A DNA stretch of 27,659 nucleotides from an uncultured Eubacterium sp. (GTDB lineage: Bacteria; Bacillota; Clostridia; Lachnospirales; Lachnospiraceae): positions 1-27,659 of the forward strand of contig CAJUIL010000041.1 in NCBI GenBank assembly GCA_910586225.1, read 5' to 3'. This document shows positions 1 through 7,583 of the stretch, piece after piece. Each line of letters starts with the position of its first letter. The stretch's first letter is position 1. The notes beneath the pieces are model-generated. The model saw only the letters and a program-made list of their open reading frames with translations, made no database searches and was not told the origin of the DNA. The position numbers were made by a program, and so were the translations under genes.

Positions 1-254
1 AACTGCGGTTCTTCTGCTATCGGCTGCAATTCCGGCTCTGCCATAAGATCCTGTAATTGTGGTTCTGGTGTAATTAGCTGCAGCTGTGGCTCTTCTAATA
101 TCGGCTGTAATTCCGGCTCTGCCATAAGATCCTGTAATTGTGGTTCTGGTGTGATTGGCTGCAGCTGTGGCTGCTCTGCTGCCAGCTGCAGTTCTGGTTC
201 ATCTAATATTGGCTGTAATTCCGGTTCTTCTAATATTGACTGTAACTGCGGTTC
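1..254 (-). repeat. 27-bp (9-residue) tandem repeat with an 81-bp higher-order unit
   Basis: The coding DNA for residues 305-388 contains nine full copies of a 27-bp unit and part of a tenth. Copies at 12-92 and 93-173 form two nearly identical 81-bp units of three 27-bp repeats each, encoding variants of E-P-Q-L-Q-x-I-T-P, E-P-Q-L-Q-D-L-M-A and E-P-E-L-Q-P-I-x-E. The array continues past the left edge. The near identity of the 81-bp units suggests recent duplication or repeat-length variation. Confidence 0.9.
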
Positions 255-1166
255 TTCTGACATTGGTTTCAGCTGCATATCCAAAGCTTCTGGCATATCC
301 ATCTGCTGCAATAATTTATCTAAATTTGATTCTGATGAATTTTCCAGGCTTTGTATAGAGTCCTCCCCACCACCAAATGAAAAATCATGATCCAACTCTA
401 ATGGAGCAATCATTTCCTCATTATCCTGTATCTGCATCTGTGGTTGTGGTACAGATATTTGCTGAGATTTTATAGATGCCACTTTATCGGCTGATTCTAA
501 AATTTCTTTTCGAAGAGATACTTCTAATTCTTTTATATTACGCAAAATTTCTTGTTGATGCTCCAATACGTCCCTATTTCCCTGCAGAAAAATTTCCTTA
601 TCCTGTTCGCTCAGCCCTGGATTGCTTTCTGGAACTGGCATTTCCATCATTGTATTTTCCTGCATACTCGTATTTGTAAGAATGCTTGCAATATCATTCT
701 GCATATTACTGAGCTTTTGCATCATTCTATCATTTGAGATTAAAAGAGCATTTGTATTTTGTTTTCCGCGATTGATCTGCGCTTTAGCTAATGCTTTCTG
801 TGCAGCAATCAATTCTTTATAAGGAAGGTTTGAAAGATCGCCAAGACTTTCCATTCTCTGATCCATCTGATCAAAATACTTTCGCATTAACAAATAAGAA
901 GCTTTTTCTGAACGATAAACATTTTCAAAAGCTTCTTCCTGTTCCTTTGCTCTTTGTTCGATTAATTTTCCAATAAATAATACGTCTACAAATACTGATA
1001 CAAGCAGAAAAGCACCTAAAGCGCCGATTACAACCATATTTGCCGGATCAGTAATAATTTCATACAGCTCGATCATGAACAGCGCTGCTGCTAAAAGTGA
1101 GACAATCGAAATTTTTACTACCTGACCGTTTCTCTTTTCTGCTATCTCTTTATTATCCTGTGGCAT
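1..1166 (-). CDS. Membrane protein with coiled-coil and nonapeptide repeats (partial, N-terminal 388 residues)
   Basis: The frame is open from an ATG at 1166 to the left edge, so the C-terminus is missing. A purine-rich ribosome binding site (GAGAGGGG) lies just upstream. Residues 1-16 are polar. Two hydrophobic segments follow, at about 18-36 and 43-65, with a short DPAN-containing turn between them, so the protein probably forms a membrane hairpin. Residues 67-235 are charged and heptad-like and probably form a coiled coil. Residues 236-300 are a Gln/Glu/Met-rich linker, and from residue 305 a nine-residue repeat of the form E-P-x-L-Q-x-x-x-x runs to the edge. I do not recognise a family or function. 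The layout suggests a membrane-anchored structural or scaffold protein with a long acidic stalk, which is inference. It follows tRNA-Arg and a DUF3881-like gene on the same strand and probably shares their promoter at 2201-2229. Confidence 0.8.
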   Translation of the reverse strand, partial: MPQDNKEIAEKRNGQVVKISIVSLLAAALFMIELYEIITDPANMVVIGALGAFLLVSVFVDVLFIGKLIEQRAKEQEEAFENVYRSEKASYLLMRKYFDQMDQRMESLGDLSNLPYKELIAAQKALAKAQINRGKQNTNALLISNDRMMQKLSNMQNDIASILTNTSMQENTMMEMPVPESNPGLSEQDKEIFLQGNRDVLEHQQEILRNIKELEVSLRKEILESADKVASIKSQQISVPQPQMQIQDNEEMIAPLELDHDFSFGGGEDSIQSLENSSESNLDKLLQQMDMPEALDMQLKPMSEEPQLQSILEEPELQPILDEPELQLAAEQPQLQPITPEPQLQDLMAEPELQPILEEPQLQLITPEPQLQDLMAEPELQPIAEEPQ

Positions 1167-1192
1167 GATTCTAACCCCTCTCAATTTAATAA

Positions 1193-1266
1193 TGCACCTA
1201 ACTGGATTCGAACCAGCGGCCTACCGCTTAGGAGGCGGTCGCTCTATCCTGCTGAGCTATAGGTGC
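1193..1266 (-). tRNA. tRNA-Arg (anticodon CCU)
   Basis: The minus strand folds into a full cloverleaf. The 7-bp acceptor stem is GCACCTA/TAGGTGC with discriminator A, the D stem is GCTC/GAGC, the anticodon stem is ACCGC/GCGGT with loop CTCCTAA (anticodon CCT), and the T arm is GCTGG-TTCGAAT-CCAGT. CCA is not encoded. It reads AGG codons. It sits 16 nt after the stop of the DUF3881-like gene and 26 nt before the next start codon, with no room for its own promoter, so it is probably processed from a shared transcript. Confidence 0.96.
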
Positions 1267-1282
1267 AAATTTGATACATATA

Positions 1283-2164
1283 TTAGTCAAGAAAGTTTAT
1301 CTTTCCCTGCATCCAAATATTTCCTTTAAATCTTCTTCCAATCTCCGGCATACCAATCAAATCTTTTTCGTTGATACATAGATCAAATATGATGTCGTTG
1401 GAATTAATTTTCATGATCAAAATTTTTTCTTCTGTCACACGATTGCAAGTTTCTTTTACATCCAGTATTGTTCCCATGATCGAATACTGATCACTTTCAA
1501 TCCCATAAGGCATAAAATAACTTTCTACAATACTGAAAATATCTTCTTTTTCAACACGCTTGGATATCATAGAATACAGATCGATGTCCTCTAAAGTCAG
1601 ACTTTCGATTGCTTCTTCATCACCGTCGCGTGCTGCTGCCATAAGATAATTATGATTCAACCTGTTTTTTTCTGTATTGCGAATCTGTTCTTCATTTTTA
1701 CCAATCGGAAGAATGATCTTTCCATTATAAGCAAGCGCAGATAATACCGTTGTTACATTTTGAAACGGCGATTCGCGTACTGCTTTTTGATTCAGATAAT
1801 CAGCTACATTCTGCAAATAAAATATCAATGTAACTCCCAACCGCATTTCATCGCAAATACCTGCATAGGATTCATTGCCAGCATGACGCTCGACTTCAAT
1901 CTGCTCATTCGTAGAAGCTTCCTGCCCTATAAAAACCGGATAATAATAGTCCATCGAAAACTGACCGTTTTCCTGGTATTGACCACATACAGCGATTCCA
2001 AAGCTTTCATGAAACAATTTGATCATTTCGATTATTTCGCAGCCATCTGAATCAACCGCAATTTTTTCCGTATCCGGATGATTTATAATCTCTTCAATCA
2101 ATTCATCCAACTGCTTTTTATTTCTTAACTCACTAAAGCCTATCGTGCGCAGAAAGCGATGCAT
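1283..2164 (-). CDS. DUF3881-like protein of unknown function
   Basis: This 293-residue cytoplasmic protein has no signal peptide or membrane segment. It opens with MHRFLRTIGFS, a start I associate with the DUF3881 family found mainly in Lachnospiraceae; this is recall, not a search result. The N-terminal half is mixed alpha/beta. The middle holds a polar stretch (IGKNEEQIRNTEKN, about 167-180), and the C-terminal third looks like a beta-rich domain, ending in IWMQGKINFLD. No catalytic motif is visible. GGGAGG lies about 10 nt before the ATG, and a good sigma-A promoter is present at 2201-2229, so it heads a small unit with tRNA-Arg and the repeat membrane protein. Its biochemical role is unknown. 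Confidence 0.75.
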   Translation of the reverse strand: MHRFLRTIGFSELRNKKQLDELIEEIINHPDTEKIAVDSDGCEIIEMIKLFHESFGIAVCGQYQENGQFSMDYYYPVFIGQEASTNEQIEVERHAGNESYAGICDEMRLGVTLIFYLQNVADYLNQKAVRESPFQNVTTVLSALAYNGKIILPIGKNEEQIRNTEKNRLNHNYLMAAARDGDEEAIESLTLEDIDLYSMISKRVEKEDIFSIVESYFMPYGIESDQYSIMGTILDVKETCNRVTEEKILIMKINSNDIIFDLCINEKDLIGMPEIGRRFKGNIWMQGKINFLD

Positions 2165-2200
2165 CCTGACATTTCCTCCCTTCTTCGCTTAGTTATTTTT

Positions 2201-2229
2201 ATTATATAATACTTTTCAAACTTTTGCAA
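2201..2229 (-). promoter_or_regulatory. Sigma-A-type promoter for the DUF3881-like gene, tRNA-Arg and membrane protein unit
   Basis: On the minus strand, TTGCAA (2224-2229) and TATAAT (2201-2206) are separated by exactly 17 nt. The predicted start of transcription is about 30 nt before the DUF3881-like start codon. It lies in the 71-nt gap after the DUF4446-like gene. Confidence 0.75.
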
Positions 2230-2235
2230 TATTTT

Positions 2236-2733
2236 CTACTTATAATTTAACGCCATTTCCAAGGCTTCTTTTTCTTCAGAAGCAAGCACGATCACCGATT
2301 TACCTGCTATAATTTCTTTGATATACGTATAGCACCCTTCTCTGCTGTGCATGGCATTAATTACAAATCCATCGTCCTTTTCATTTAATAGCGCCAGAGA
2401 AAAACTAAGCTTACCTCCCATTTCGTTAAAAGCATCATATTTAACAAGACCTATTTTCTGAAATGTGACATTCATGTGACTTTCCAGCTTTTCAATTTTC
2501 TCTTTATTTGTATAATGCGACTCTACCAGATCATTCAGCTGTTCTAAACGTTCTTCAATCTTTTCTTCCAAAGCTTTCGCATCTGTATCTCCCATAAACT
2601 TTTTATATTTTTTCTTCAGGCTGCCAATCATACACAGATTGATGATCAATATCAGTAGCAGTAAAGCAACAGCTCCCGCCAGTGCCCAGACAACATATTC
2701 CAGCTCTACGCCCAGATAATCACAGATACTCAT
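2236..2733 (-). CDS. DUF4446-like single-pass membrane protein
   Basis: This is a 165-residue protein. Residues 15-37 form one strongly hydrophobic helix (LAGAVALLLLILIINLCMIG), followed by a Lys-rich juxtamembrane stretch (SLKKKYKKF), a probable coiled coil (about 50-88), and a compact C-terminal domain containing KYDAFNEMGGKLSFSLALL and a final helix. This arrangement matches the DUF4446 family, which I recall lying next to parB in many Clostridia. No function is established for it that I know of. The start is supported by GAGGGAG just upstream. It begins 34 nt after parB and is probably in the same operon. A link to chromosome segregation or the membrane is only suggested by position. Confidence 0.8.
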   Translation of the reverse strand: MSICDYLGVELEYVVWALAGAVALLLLILIINLCMIGSLKKKYKKFMGDTDAKALEEKIEERLEQLNDLVESHYTNKEKIEKLESHMNVTFQKIGLVKYDAFNEMGGKLSFSLALLNEKDDGFVINAMHSREGCYTYIKEIIAGKSVIVLASEEKEALEMALNYK

Positions 2734-2767
2734 CTTACTCCCTCACTTCTTTAATTAAATATAGATT

Positions 2768-3688
2768 TTACTTTTTTAAAGACTGGAACATTTCCAGTAA
2801 ATGTTCAAACTGGTCAGAATCATAATACTCTATTTCTATTTTTCCTTTATTTTTATCTTTAAAATTGATAATAACCTTAGTTCCAAGAGCCTGCTTCATT
2901 TTTTCTTCCAGATCGTGATAAATAACCTTCAACCGTTTGTTTTCTTCATCATCAGCCTTCGCTTTATCACTATCAGAAGCATCACCTTTTACAAGCTTCT
3001 TGATCAGCTTTTCTGTTTCTCGTACACTCAGCTTTTCATCAAATATTTTCTGTGCCGCGGAAAACTGTATTTCTTGATCTTCAAGCGCTAACAAAGCTCT
3101 TGCGTGTCCGGTTGTCAGCATTTCATCAATTACCATCTGCTGTACCTTTTCATTTAGCTTCAAAAGACGCATCGAATTTGTTACGGCTGTTCTTGACTTC
3201 GATACTCTTTCTGCTACTTCATCCTGCTTTAAATGAAACTCAGTTAAAAGACGTTTAAATGCAATCGCTTCTTCGATTGGATTTAAATCCTCTCTCTGTA
3301 TATTTTCAATCAGAGAAATCTCTACAATTTCCTGCGGCGACAGCTTCTTTACAATAATAGGTATTTCTTTTACTCCTGCCAGCTTTGCCGCACGCCACCT
3401 TCTTTCGCCCGCAATAATCTCATAATAAGTATCCTTGTCCTGGACAAGCAACGGCTGCAAAACTCCAAACTGCTTGATAGACTCTGATAATTCTAAAAGT
3501 GCGTCCTCATCAAAATTTTTTCTTGGCTGTTCTTTATTAGGCTCAACTTTATTGATGTTCACCATAAATTCATTTTTGCTTTTGCTATCTTCTTCGATTG
3601 CTTCCACCGTAGTTCCTACCTTATCTGGAATCAACGAATCTAATCCTTTACCCAGCCCTTTTCCCAGACCACTCTTTTTTGCAGGCAT
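2768..3688 (-). CDS. parB: Chromosome partitioning protein ParB (Spo0J)
   Basis: ParB is a CTP-dependent DNA clamp that loads at parS and spreads to organise the origin and recruit SMC. The 306-residue protein has the N-terminal basic ParA-stimulating tail with repeated GLGKGL (7-16), the ParB/Srx domain at about 42-135 with the CTP-site motif GERRWRA (94-100) and the ENIQREDLNP loop (128-137), a helix-turn-helix region around 145-180, and a C-terminal dimerisation domain after an acidic/Lys-rich linker (about 234-252). Its start lies 1 nt after the parA stop with an AAGGA site inside parA, so the two are translationally coupled. Pairing with parA and the presence of three parS sites nearby favour ParB over the paralogue Noc. 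Confidence 0.97.
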   Translation of the reverse strand: MPAKKSGLGKGLGKGLDSLIPDKVGTTVEAIEEDSKSKNEFMVNINKVEPNKEQPRKNFDEDALLELSESIKQFGVLQPLLVQDKDTYYEIIAGERRWRAAKLAGVKEIPIIVKKLSPQEIVEISLIENIQREDLNPIEEAIAFKRLLTEFHLKQDEVAERVSKSRTAVTNSMRLLKLNEKVQQMVIDEMLTTGHARALLALEDQEIQFSAAQKIFDEKLSVRETEKLIKKLVKGDASDSDKAKADDEENKRLKVIYHDLEEKMKQALGTKVIINFKDKNKGKIEIEYYDSDQFEHLLEMFQSLKK

Positions 3689-3689
3689 T

Positions 3690-4457
3690 TCACAAATCCT
3701 TTCTATTTATTATTTCCTTTGCCAACAGTCGATAGCTTTCCGCTCCCGCCGATTTTTTATCGTACAAATTAATCGGAAGTCCGTGACTCGGCGCCTCGGC
3801 CAGTTTTACATTTCTTGGAATAATGGTTTTATAAATAACTGTATTCAGATTTTCTTTTACGTTTTCTACAACCTGCATTGATAAATTTGTTCTTGCATCA
3901 TACATTGTAAATACAACACCTTCGATCATCACATCAGGATTCAAACGCTGTTGTACAAGGTCAATCGTATGTATCAGCTGACTTAATCCCTCCAATGCAT
4001 AATATTCACACTGTATTGGTACGAGAATTGAATTCGCTGTTGTCATTGCATTTACAGTCAGCATATTTAAAGCAGGCGGACAATCAATAATTACGAAATC
4101 AAAATCATCTCTGACATAATCAATGGCATTCTTCAACAAAAATTCTTTATCATTAACACCTAACAGCTCTATTTCTGCTCCAGACAAATTAACATTTGAG
4201 GGAATAATAGATAGCCCCTCTACTTGCGTTTCATAAATACTGGACTTTACGGAGCATTCATCTAACAGAAGCTCATACACTGTATTTTCCAGCTCATTTT
4301 TATCCAAGCCTATGCCACTCGTTGTATTCCCCTGCGGATCCAAATCTATCGTAAGAATTTTTTTTCCCATCTCTGCCAGACAAGAAGATAAATTAATTGC
4401 GGTAGTTGTCTTTCCTACTCCGCCCTTTTGATTTGCTATAGCAATGATTCTTCCCAT
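3690..4457 (-). CDS. parA: Chromosome partitioning ATPase ParA (Soj)
   Basis: ParA is a dimerising, DNA-binding ATPase that works with ParB on origin segregation and, in Bacillus, on DnaA control. The 255-residue length is standard. The deviant Walker A KGGVGKTTT is at 11-19, with the signature lysine as its first residue. The switch region LDPQGN follows at about 39-44, and the Walker B-type VIIDCPPALNML motif lies near residue 123. AAAGGA lies a few nt upstream of the ATG. It is the first gene of the parA-parB-DUF4446 unit and faces the long AT-rich gene-free stretch that carries two parS sites. The usual neighbours rsmG and mnmG are present but are displaced by about 5 kb. Confidence 0.97.
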   Translation of the reverse strand: MGRIIAIANQKGGVGKTTTAINLSSCLAEMGKKILTIDLDPQGNTTSGIGLDKNELENTVYELLLDECSVKSSIYETQVEGLSIIPSNVNLSGAEIELLGVNDKEFLLKNAIDYVRDDFDFVIIDCPPALNMLTVNAMTTANSILVPIQCEYYALEGLSQLIHTIDLVQQRLNPDVMIEGVVFTMYDARTNLSMQVVENVKENLNTVIYKTIIPRNVKLAEAPSHGLPINLYDKKSAGAESYRLLAKEIINRKDL

Positions 4458-4582
4458 TCGTTTTCCTTTCTGAACCGCGGCGCTGCGGCCGACATTTGCA
4501 TCACATCCTTCAAACTATTGCGCAACTACTAATTAAAAATATACTGACTATTTACAGTGTGCAAATATCTTAGATGAGACCT

Positions 4583-4611
4583 ATTATAGCATTTTCCTAT
4601 TTTATTTTCTA
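4583..4611 (-). promoter_or_regulatory. Candidate promoter of parA-parB
   Basis: On the minus strand a perfect TATAAT (4583-4588) is preceded at 17 nt by TAGAAA (4606-4611), a 4/6 match to the -35 consensus. The implied leader is about 120 nt and includes a short GC-rich inverted repeat (CCGC/GCGG, near 4476-4489) just upstream of the parA ribosome binding site. Confidence 0.5.
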
Positions 4612-4724
4612 TAGATTTTTTAAAAAAACTTACTTTTAGCATTTTCCACTACTTTTCTGTTTTTCATCTCACATAACTATATAAAAAAGCAAATTTTATT
4701 TTAAATATAATAATTTATTTTCAA

Positions 4725-4740
4725 TGTTTCACGTGAAACA
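4725..4740. promoter_or_regulatory. parS site 1 (ParB loading site)
   Basis: Perfect 16-bp palindrome TGTTTCACGTGAAACA, extended to a 20-bp palindrome by flanking AA/TT. It matches the Firmicutes parS consensus and lies about 270 bp upstream of parA. Confidence 0.95.
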
Positions 4741-5503
4741 TTTTTTTGTTTATGCAACCTGCTTTAAATACTTTTCAAATTTTCTTATAAATCCATTGAT
4801 AAACAGTTTATTCTATCAATTTTTATCTATTTTGACCTCATCTCCGAGTCAAAGATAATCCTACATTATTATGAGCTATTGCTATATAATTCAATAGAAT
4901 ATATAAATTCTAAATAGCAATTATCATTTAAGTATACCAATCACGTGATATTAAACCTAATATTTCACTTAAAACAAACTTTTATTTATATGCTATATAA
5001 AAGAAGCATCTATATTACAACACATCCTCGATTGTATTCATAACTGAAGATAAACTAAAAACAAAACATATACTTGTTCATATTAATTATAAAAAAGTGT
5101 GTTATCATATATATTTTTATCAGTTAGAGTTTTTCAAAATTTAAAGTACAGCATATCTCTCATGATATTCTTTTGAAAAACAATTTAAAGAATCACAATG
5201 CATTAGTTTCCTTACTATTTCTTTGAAAATAATTATAAGACAAAATATTTAGAAGAGTATTCCAATAATATATTGAAAGCAAATTATACTATTATGTTCG
5301 CATCTATTGTGTTTACGTTATTGATATACACACTAAAAAATTATTTAAACATACACCTATTAAAAAATATTACCTACGAATTTGCAAAAATTAAAGCAAA
5401 TACATGAATCCAAAAAAATCGAAATTAGATGATAACTCTTACTTTTTTACAAATAAATCTTTTATCCTAATTTTATTTATATCTTGTAAACTGATATAAA
5501 TAA

Positions 5504-5519
5504 TGTTTCACGTGAAACA
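5504..5519. promoter_or_regulatory. parS site 2 (ParB loading site)
   Basis: An identical TGTTTCACGTGAAACA palindrome, again flanked by AA/TT to give 20 bp. It lies 779 bp from site 1 in the same AT-rich stretch, 3 bp from a second palindrome at 5523-5543. Confidence 0.95.
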
Positions 5520-5522
5520 TTT

Positions 5523-5543
5523 ATAGAACTTTTAAAGTTCTAT
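5523..5543. repeat. 10-bp-arm palindrome next to parS site 2
   Basis: ATAGAACTTT and AAAGTTCTAT flank one T, giving a nearly continuous 21-bp dyad that starts 3 bp after parS. It could be a protein-binding dyad; a 1-nt loop argues against an RNA hairpin. No function is known. Confidence 0.6.
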
Positions 5544-6131
5544 TCTTAATATTCTATGCAGCAATTATAAGCATAGAACTTTATAATGCTTCCATACTAT
5601 GTTTGCGTCACTAACACATAAAAGTAATTCTACATACATATATGCATATACAAGCTTCTCTCTTCAAAGTAATTTATATACTGCATAAACCCGTTATACA
5701 AGCTTCTCTTATAATCAAATTAGTATTTGAACACAACAATTTCCATTTAGCACAGATTAAATATTGCATAATTTCCCATCCTTTTTTGCTCATAATATGT
5801 ATAATAAGTACTTATTTCAATATCATCGCTGTAAAGCGTACTCTCCTATCATGCCTTTCAATTTTCCTATACCTTATACTAAAGAACTATTCTCAATTCC
5901 ACATAATAAAAAATATTTATAATTTTTCTTATACGATATCAAAGAATCTTATCTTAATTCCCTTAGTATAAACTATTTATAATATATGATATCATACTCG
6001 CATTTCTTATATTCTAAAATCAGTAGCTATTATTTATATTCTTATAACTTCCCTTTTGTTTAACTATATAATGCACAACTACTATCATTTCTTATATTCT
6101 AAAAAACAACAGCTATTTTCTACAAATACTA

Positions 6132-6160
6132 TCGACAATTATAAAATATAATGTTATAAT
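6132..6160 (+). promoter_or_regulatory. Promoter of the PerR-like gene
   Basis: TCGACA (6132-6137) and a perfect TATAAT (6155-6160) are 17 nt apart. The -10 element abuts, and by one base overlaps, the PerR-box-like dyad at 6160-6174, so a bound repressor would block initiation. Confidence 0.8.
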
Positions 6161-6174
6161 TAGAATGATTCTAA
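6160..6174. promoter_or_regulatory. PerR/Fur-type operator (7-1-7 dyad)
   Basis: TTAGAATGATTCTAA is a perfect 7-1-7 inverted repeat close to the PerR box consensus TTATAATNATTATAA. It lies at the start site of the PerR-like gene's own promoter, which indicates peroxide- or metal-responsive autoregulation of the downstream genes. Confidence 0.8.
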
Positions 6175-6192
6175 ATAGAAGGAGGTGAAACA

Positions 6193-6552
6193 TTGGGCAG
6201 ATATGCAAAACTGATATTAGAATTAATTAATACGTCAAAGGCTCATATGACAGCCGAACAGATTTTCATCGAACTAAAAAAAACAGAACCTAAAATAGTT
6301 CTGGCAACCGTATATAATAATTTAAATGCTCTATACCAGGAAGGTTTATTACAAAAACTATCTATTGAAAACTCTCCTGACCGCTACGACACGATCCGCA
6401 AGCATGACCACTTGATCTGTAGAAAGTGTGGTGCATTATCTGATATCAATTTTGAGGATCTGACAAAAAAACTTGAAAAACAGCTTGGAGAAGGTATTTT
6501 ATCTTATGATCTGAAAGTATTTTATCTCTGCCCAAAGTGCAGAGAAAAGTAA
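6193..6552 (+). CDS. perR: Fur-family peroxide-responsive repressor, PerR-like
   Basis: This is a 119-residue winged-helix metalloregulator, short at the N-terminus as is common for PerR-like members. The winged helix spans about 1-60, with recognition-helix sequence LATVYNNLNALYQEGL (37-52). Candidate regulatory metal ligands are H18, the acidic residues around D63/D66, and H71 and H73 (KHDHL). The structural zinc site is C76-x-x-C79 and C113-x-x-C116. The start is TTG at 6193, placed 5 nt after a strong GGAGGTG; no in-frame ATG fits as well. It lies just ahead of a decayed rubredoxin-type gene and rubrerythrin, both of peroxide-defence type, and has its own PerR box. PerR rather than Fur or Zur is inferred from the box and neighbours. 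It runs head-on to the fork leaving dnaA. Confidence 0.85.
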   Translation: MGRYAKLILELINTSKAHMTAEQIFIELKKTEPKIVLATVYNNLNALYQEGLLQKLSIENSPDRYDTIRKHDHLICRKCGALSDINFEDLTKKLEKQLGEGILSYDLKVFYLCPKCREK

Positions 6553-6566
6553 ATGAAGTATTTACG

Positions 6567-7523
6567 ATGTGCAGCATCTGCGGCTATCTATATGATGAAG
6601 CAAAAGAAGGCAAGCCATTTTCTGAATTAGCAGAATGCCCTATCTGCAAACAGCCACCAGAAAAGTTTAAAGCTGAAGAAACAATAAAAGTATTAAATGT
6701 TCCAGAACAGACGAGTGAACAATCTTTTTCTAACAACACAGAATGCCTGGATTTGAACTATCCGCAAGAAACCAGAAAGCTCGCCAGCAGCTACCGCTAT
6801 ATGAAAGAAATCCAAGAAATGGCTGTTAATGGAAAGCCTGCTATTGAGGCAATGGGCACAATAATGAAAATACCCAGCTGGGATGATATATTAATACTTG
6901 GAGCACAATTAAATCCAATGCCTTTAGAAGAACACGCAGAAGTATCACTGAAAACAATTATCGGAAAGCGTGCGAAAAAGCCAATGGAGCTTGTTATGCC
7001 AGTCTATATTTCTCATATGTCCTTTGGTGCTCTATCAAAAGAAACAAAATTGATCTTTCCAAAGGAAGCGCAGCAGCTGGCACAGCAATGTGCAGCGGAG
7101 AAGGTGGTATCTTGCCTCAGGAAAAAGACGCAGCCTGTAAATATATTTTTGAATATGTGCCAAATCTATACAGCGTTACTGATGAAAACCTGAAAACATC
7201 CGATGCGATTGAAATTAAGATTGGTCAAGGAACAAAACTAGGCATGGGAGGCCATTTACCAGGAAGCAAGGTAACGCCTGAAATTGCAGAAATCAGAAAT
7301 AAACCAATTGGAAAAGATGTGATCAGTCCATCTAAATTTCCAAATATTCATAATGAAGATGATCTGAAAAACCTTGTTCATGACTAAGATCACGAAGTGA
7401 AGGACGACCTATTGGTATTAAAAATGCTGCTGGAAGAATTGAACAAGATTTGAAATTTTGTGTCTACAGTCCAGGCAGGTCTTATACCCTATCCAATCAG
7501 AAGGCCAACCGCATGAAAATGTA
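6567..7523 (+). pseudogene. Decayed rubredoxin-glutamate synthase (FMN domain) fusion gene
   Basis: The 5' part, from ATG 6567, encodes a rubredoxin-like knuckle pair (MCSICGYLYD and ECPICKQPPEKF) followed by the start of a GltB-type glutamate synthase FMN domain (IPSWDDILILGAQLNP, PVYISHMSFGALSKETK). Homology then jumps to another frame near 7070 (AAGTAMCSGEGGILPQEK ... IKIGQGTK, GMGGHLPG), and to the third frame near 7383 (LRSRSEGRPIGIK, AAGRIEQDLKFCVY). Each jump fits loss of one base. Similarity ends at about 7475, and the rest of the barrel, including the glycine-rich GRGGATG region expected next, is absent. Intact relatives are fusions of about 450-500 residues that I recall from Clostridia. 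With three frames and a missing C-terminal half, a working enzyme is not plausible. The rubredoxin part could still be translated as a 200-residue product ending at 7193. Confidence 0.85.
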
Positions 7524-7583
7524 ATGCTTACGTTGTTTAGACTCAAAACTAAATCTAATATTACAAATAAAGGAGTAAAACAT

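Larger units (their letters stand above)
4458..6131. other. Very AT-rich gene-free stretch between parA and the PerR-like gene
   Basis: About 1.7 kb with no convincing coding region. Frames are short, lack ribosome binding sites and have no recognisable protein sequence. The base composition is far more AT-rich than the flanking genes. It contains two perfect parS sites (4725-4740, 5504-5519), a 10-bp-arm palindrome beside the second, and a few short direct repeats such as a 19-bp repeat at 6001-6019 and 6086-6104. Together with the adjacent parAB it looks like the segregation-centromere side of the origin. Gene decay after insertion is an alternative, but no remnants can be recognised. Confidence 0.75.

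Noticed and set aside
1..254. Repeats as a possible CRISPR array
   Set aside because: There are no unique spacers. The 27-bp units are contiguous and in frame within a coding sequence.
4940..4949. ATCACGTGAT as a fourth, degenerate parS site
   Set aside because: Only the central CACGTG and a few flanking bases match; about 9 of 16 positions agree with parS, which is too weak.
5129..5181. Inverted repeat GTTTTTCAAAA / TTTTGAAAAAC
   Set aside because: Eleven-bp arms of nearly pure A/T with a 31-nt gap are expected by chance in DNA this AT-rich.
5642..5971. 109-residue open frame in the AT-rich stretch
   Set aside because: No ribosome binding site, composition typical of random AT-rich DNA, and no recognisable protein features.
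7458..7583. Longer N-terminus for rubrerythrin starting at 7458
   Set aside because: The extra 42 residues come from the degraded upstream gene in another frame, and the ribosome binding site is placed for ATG 7584.
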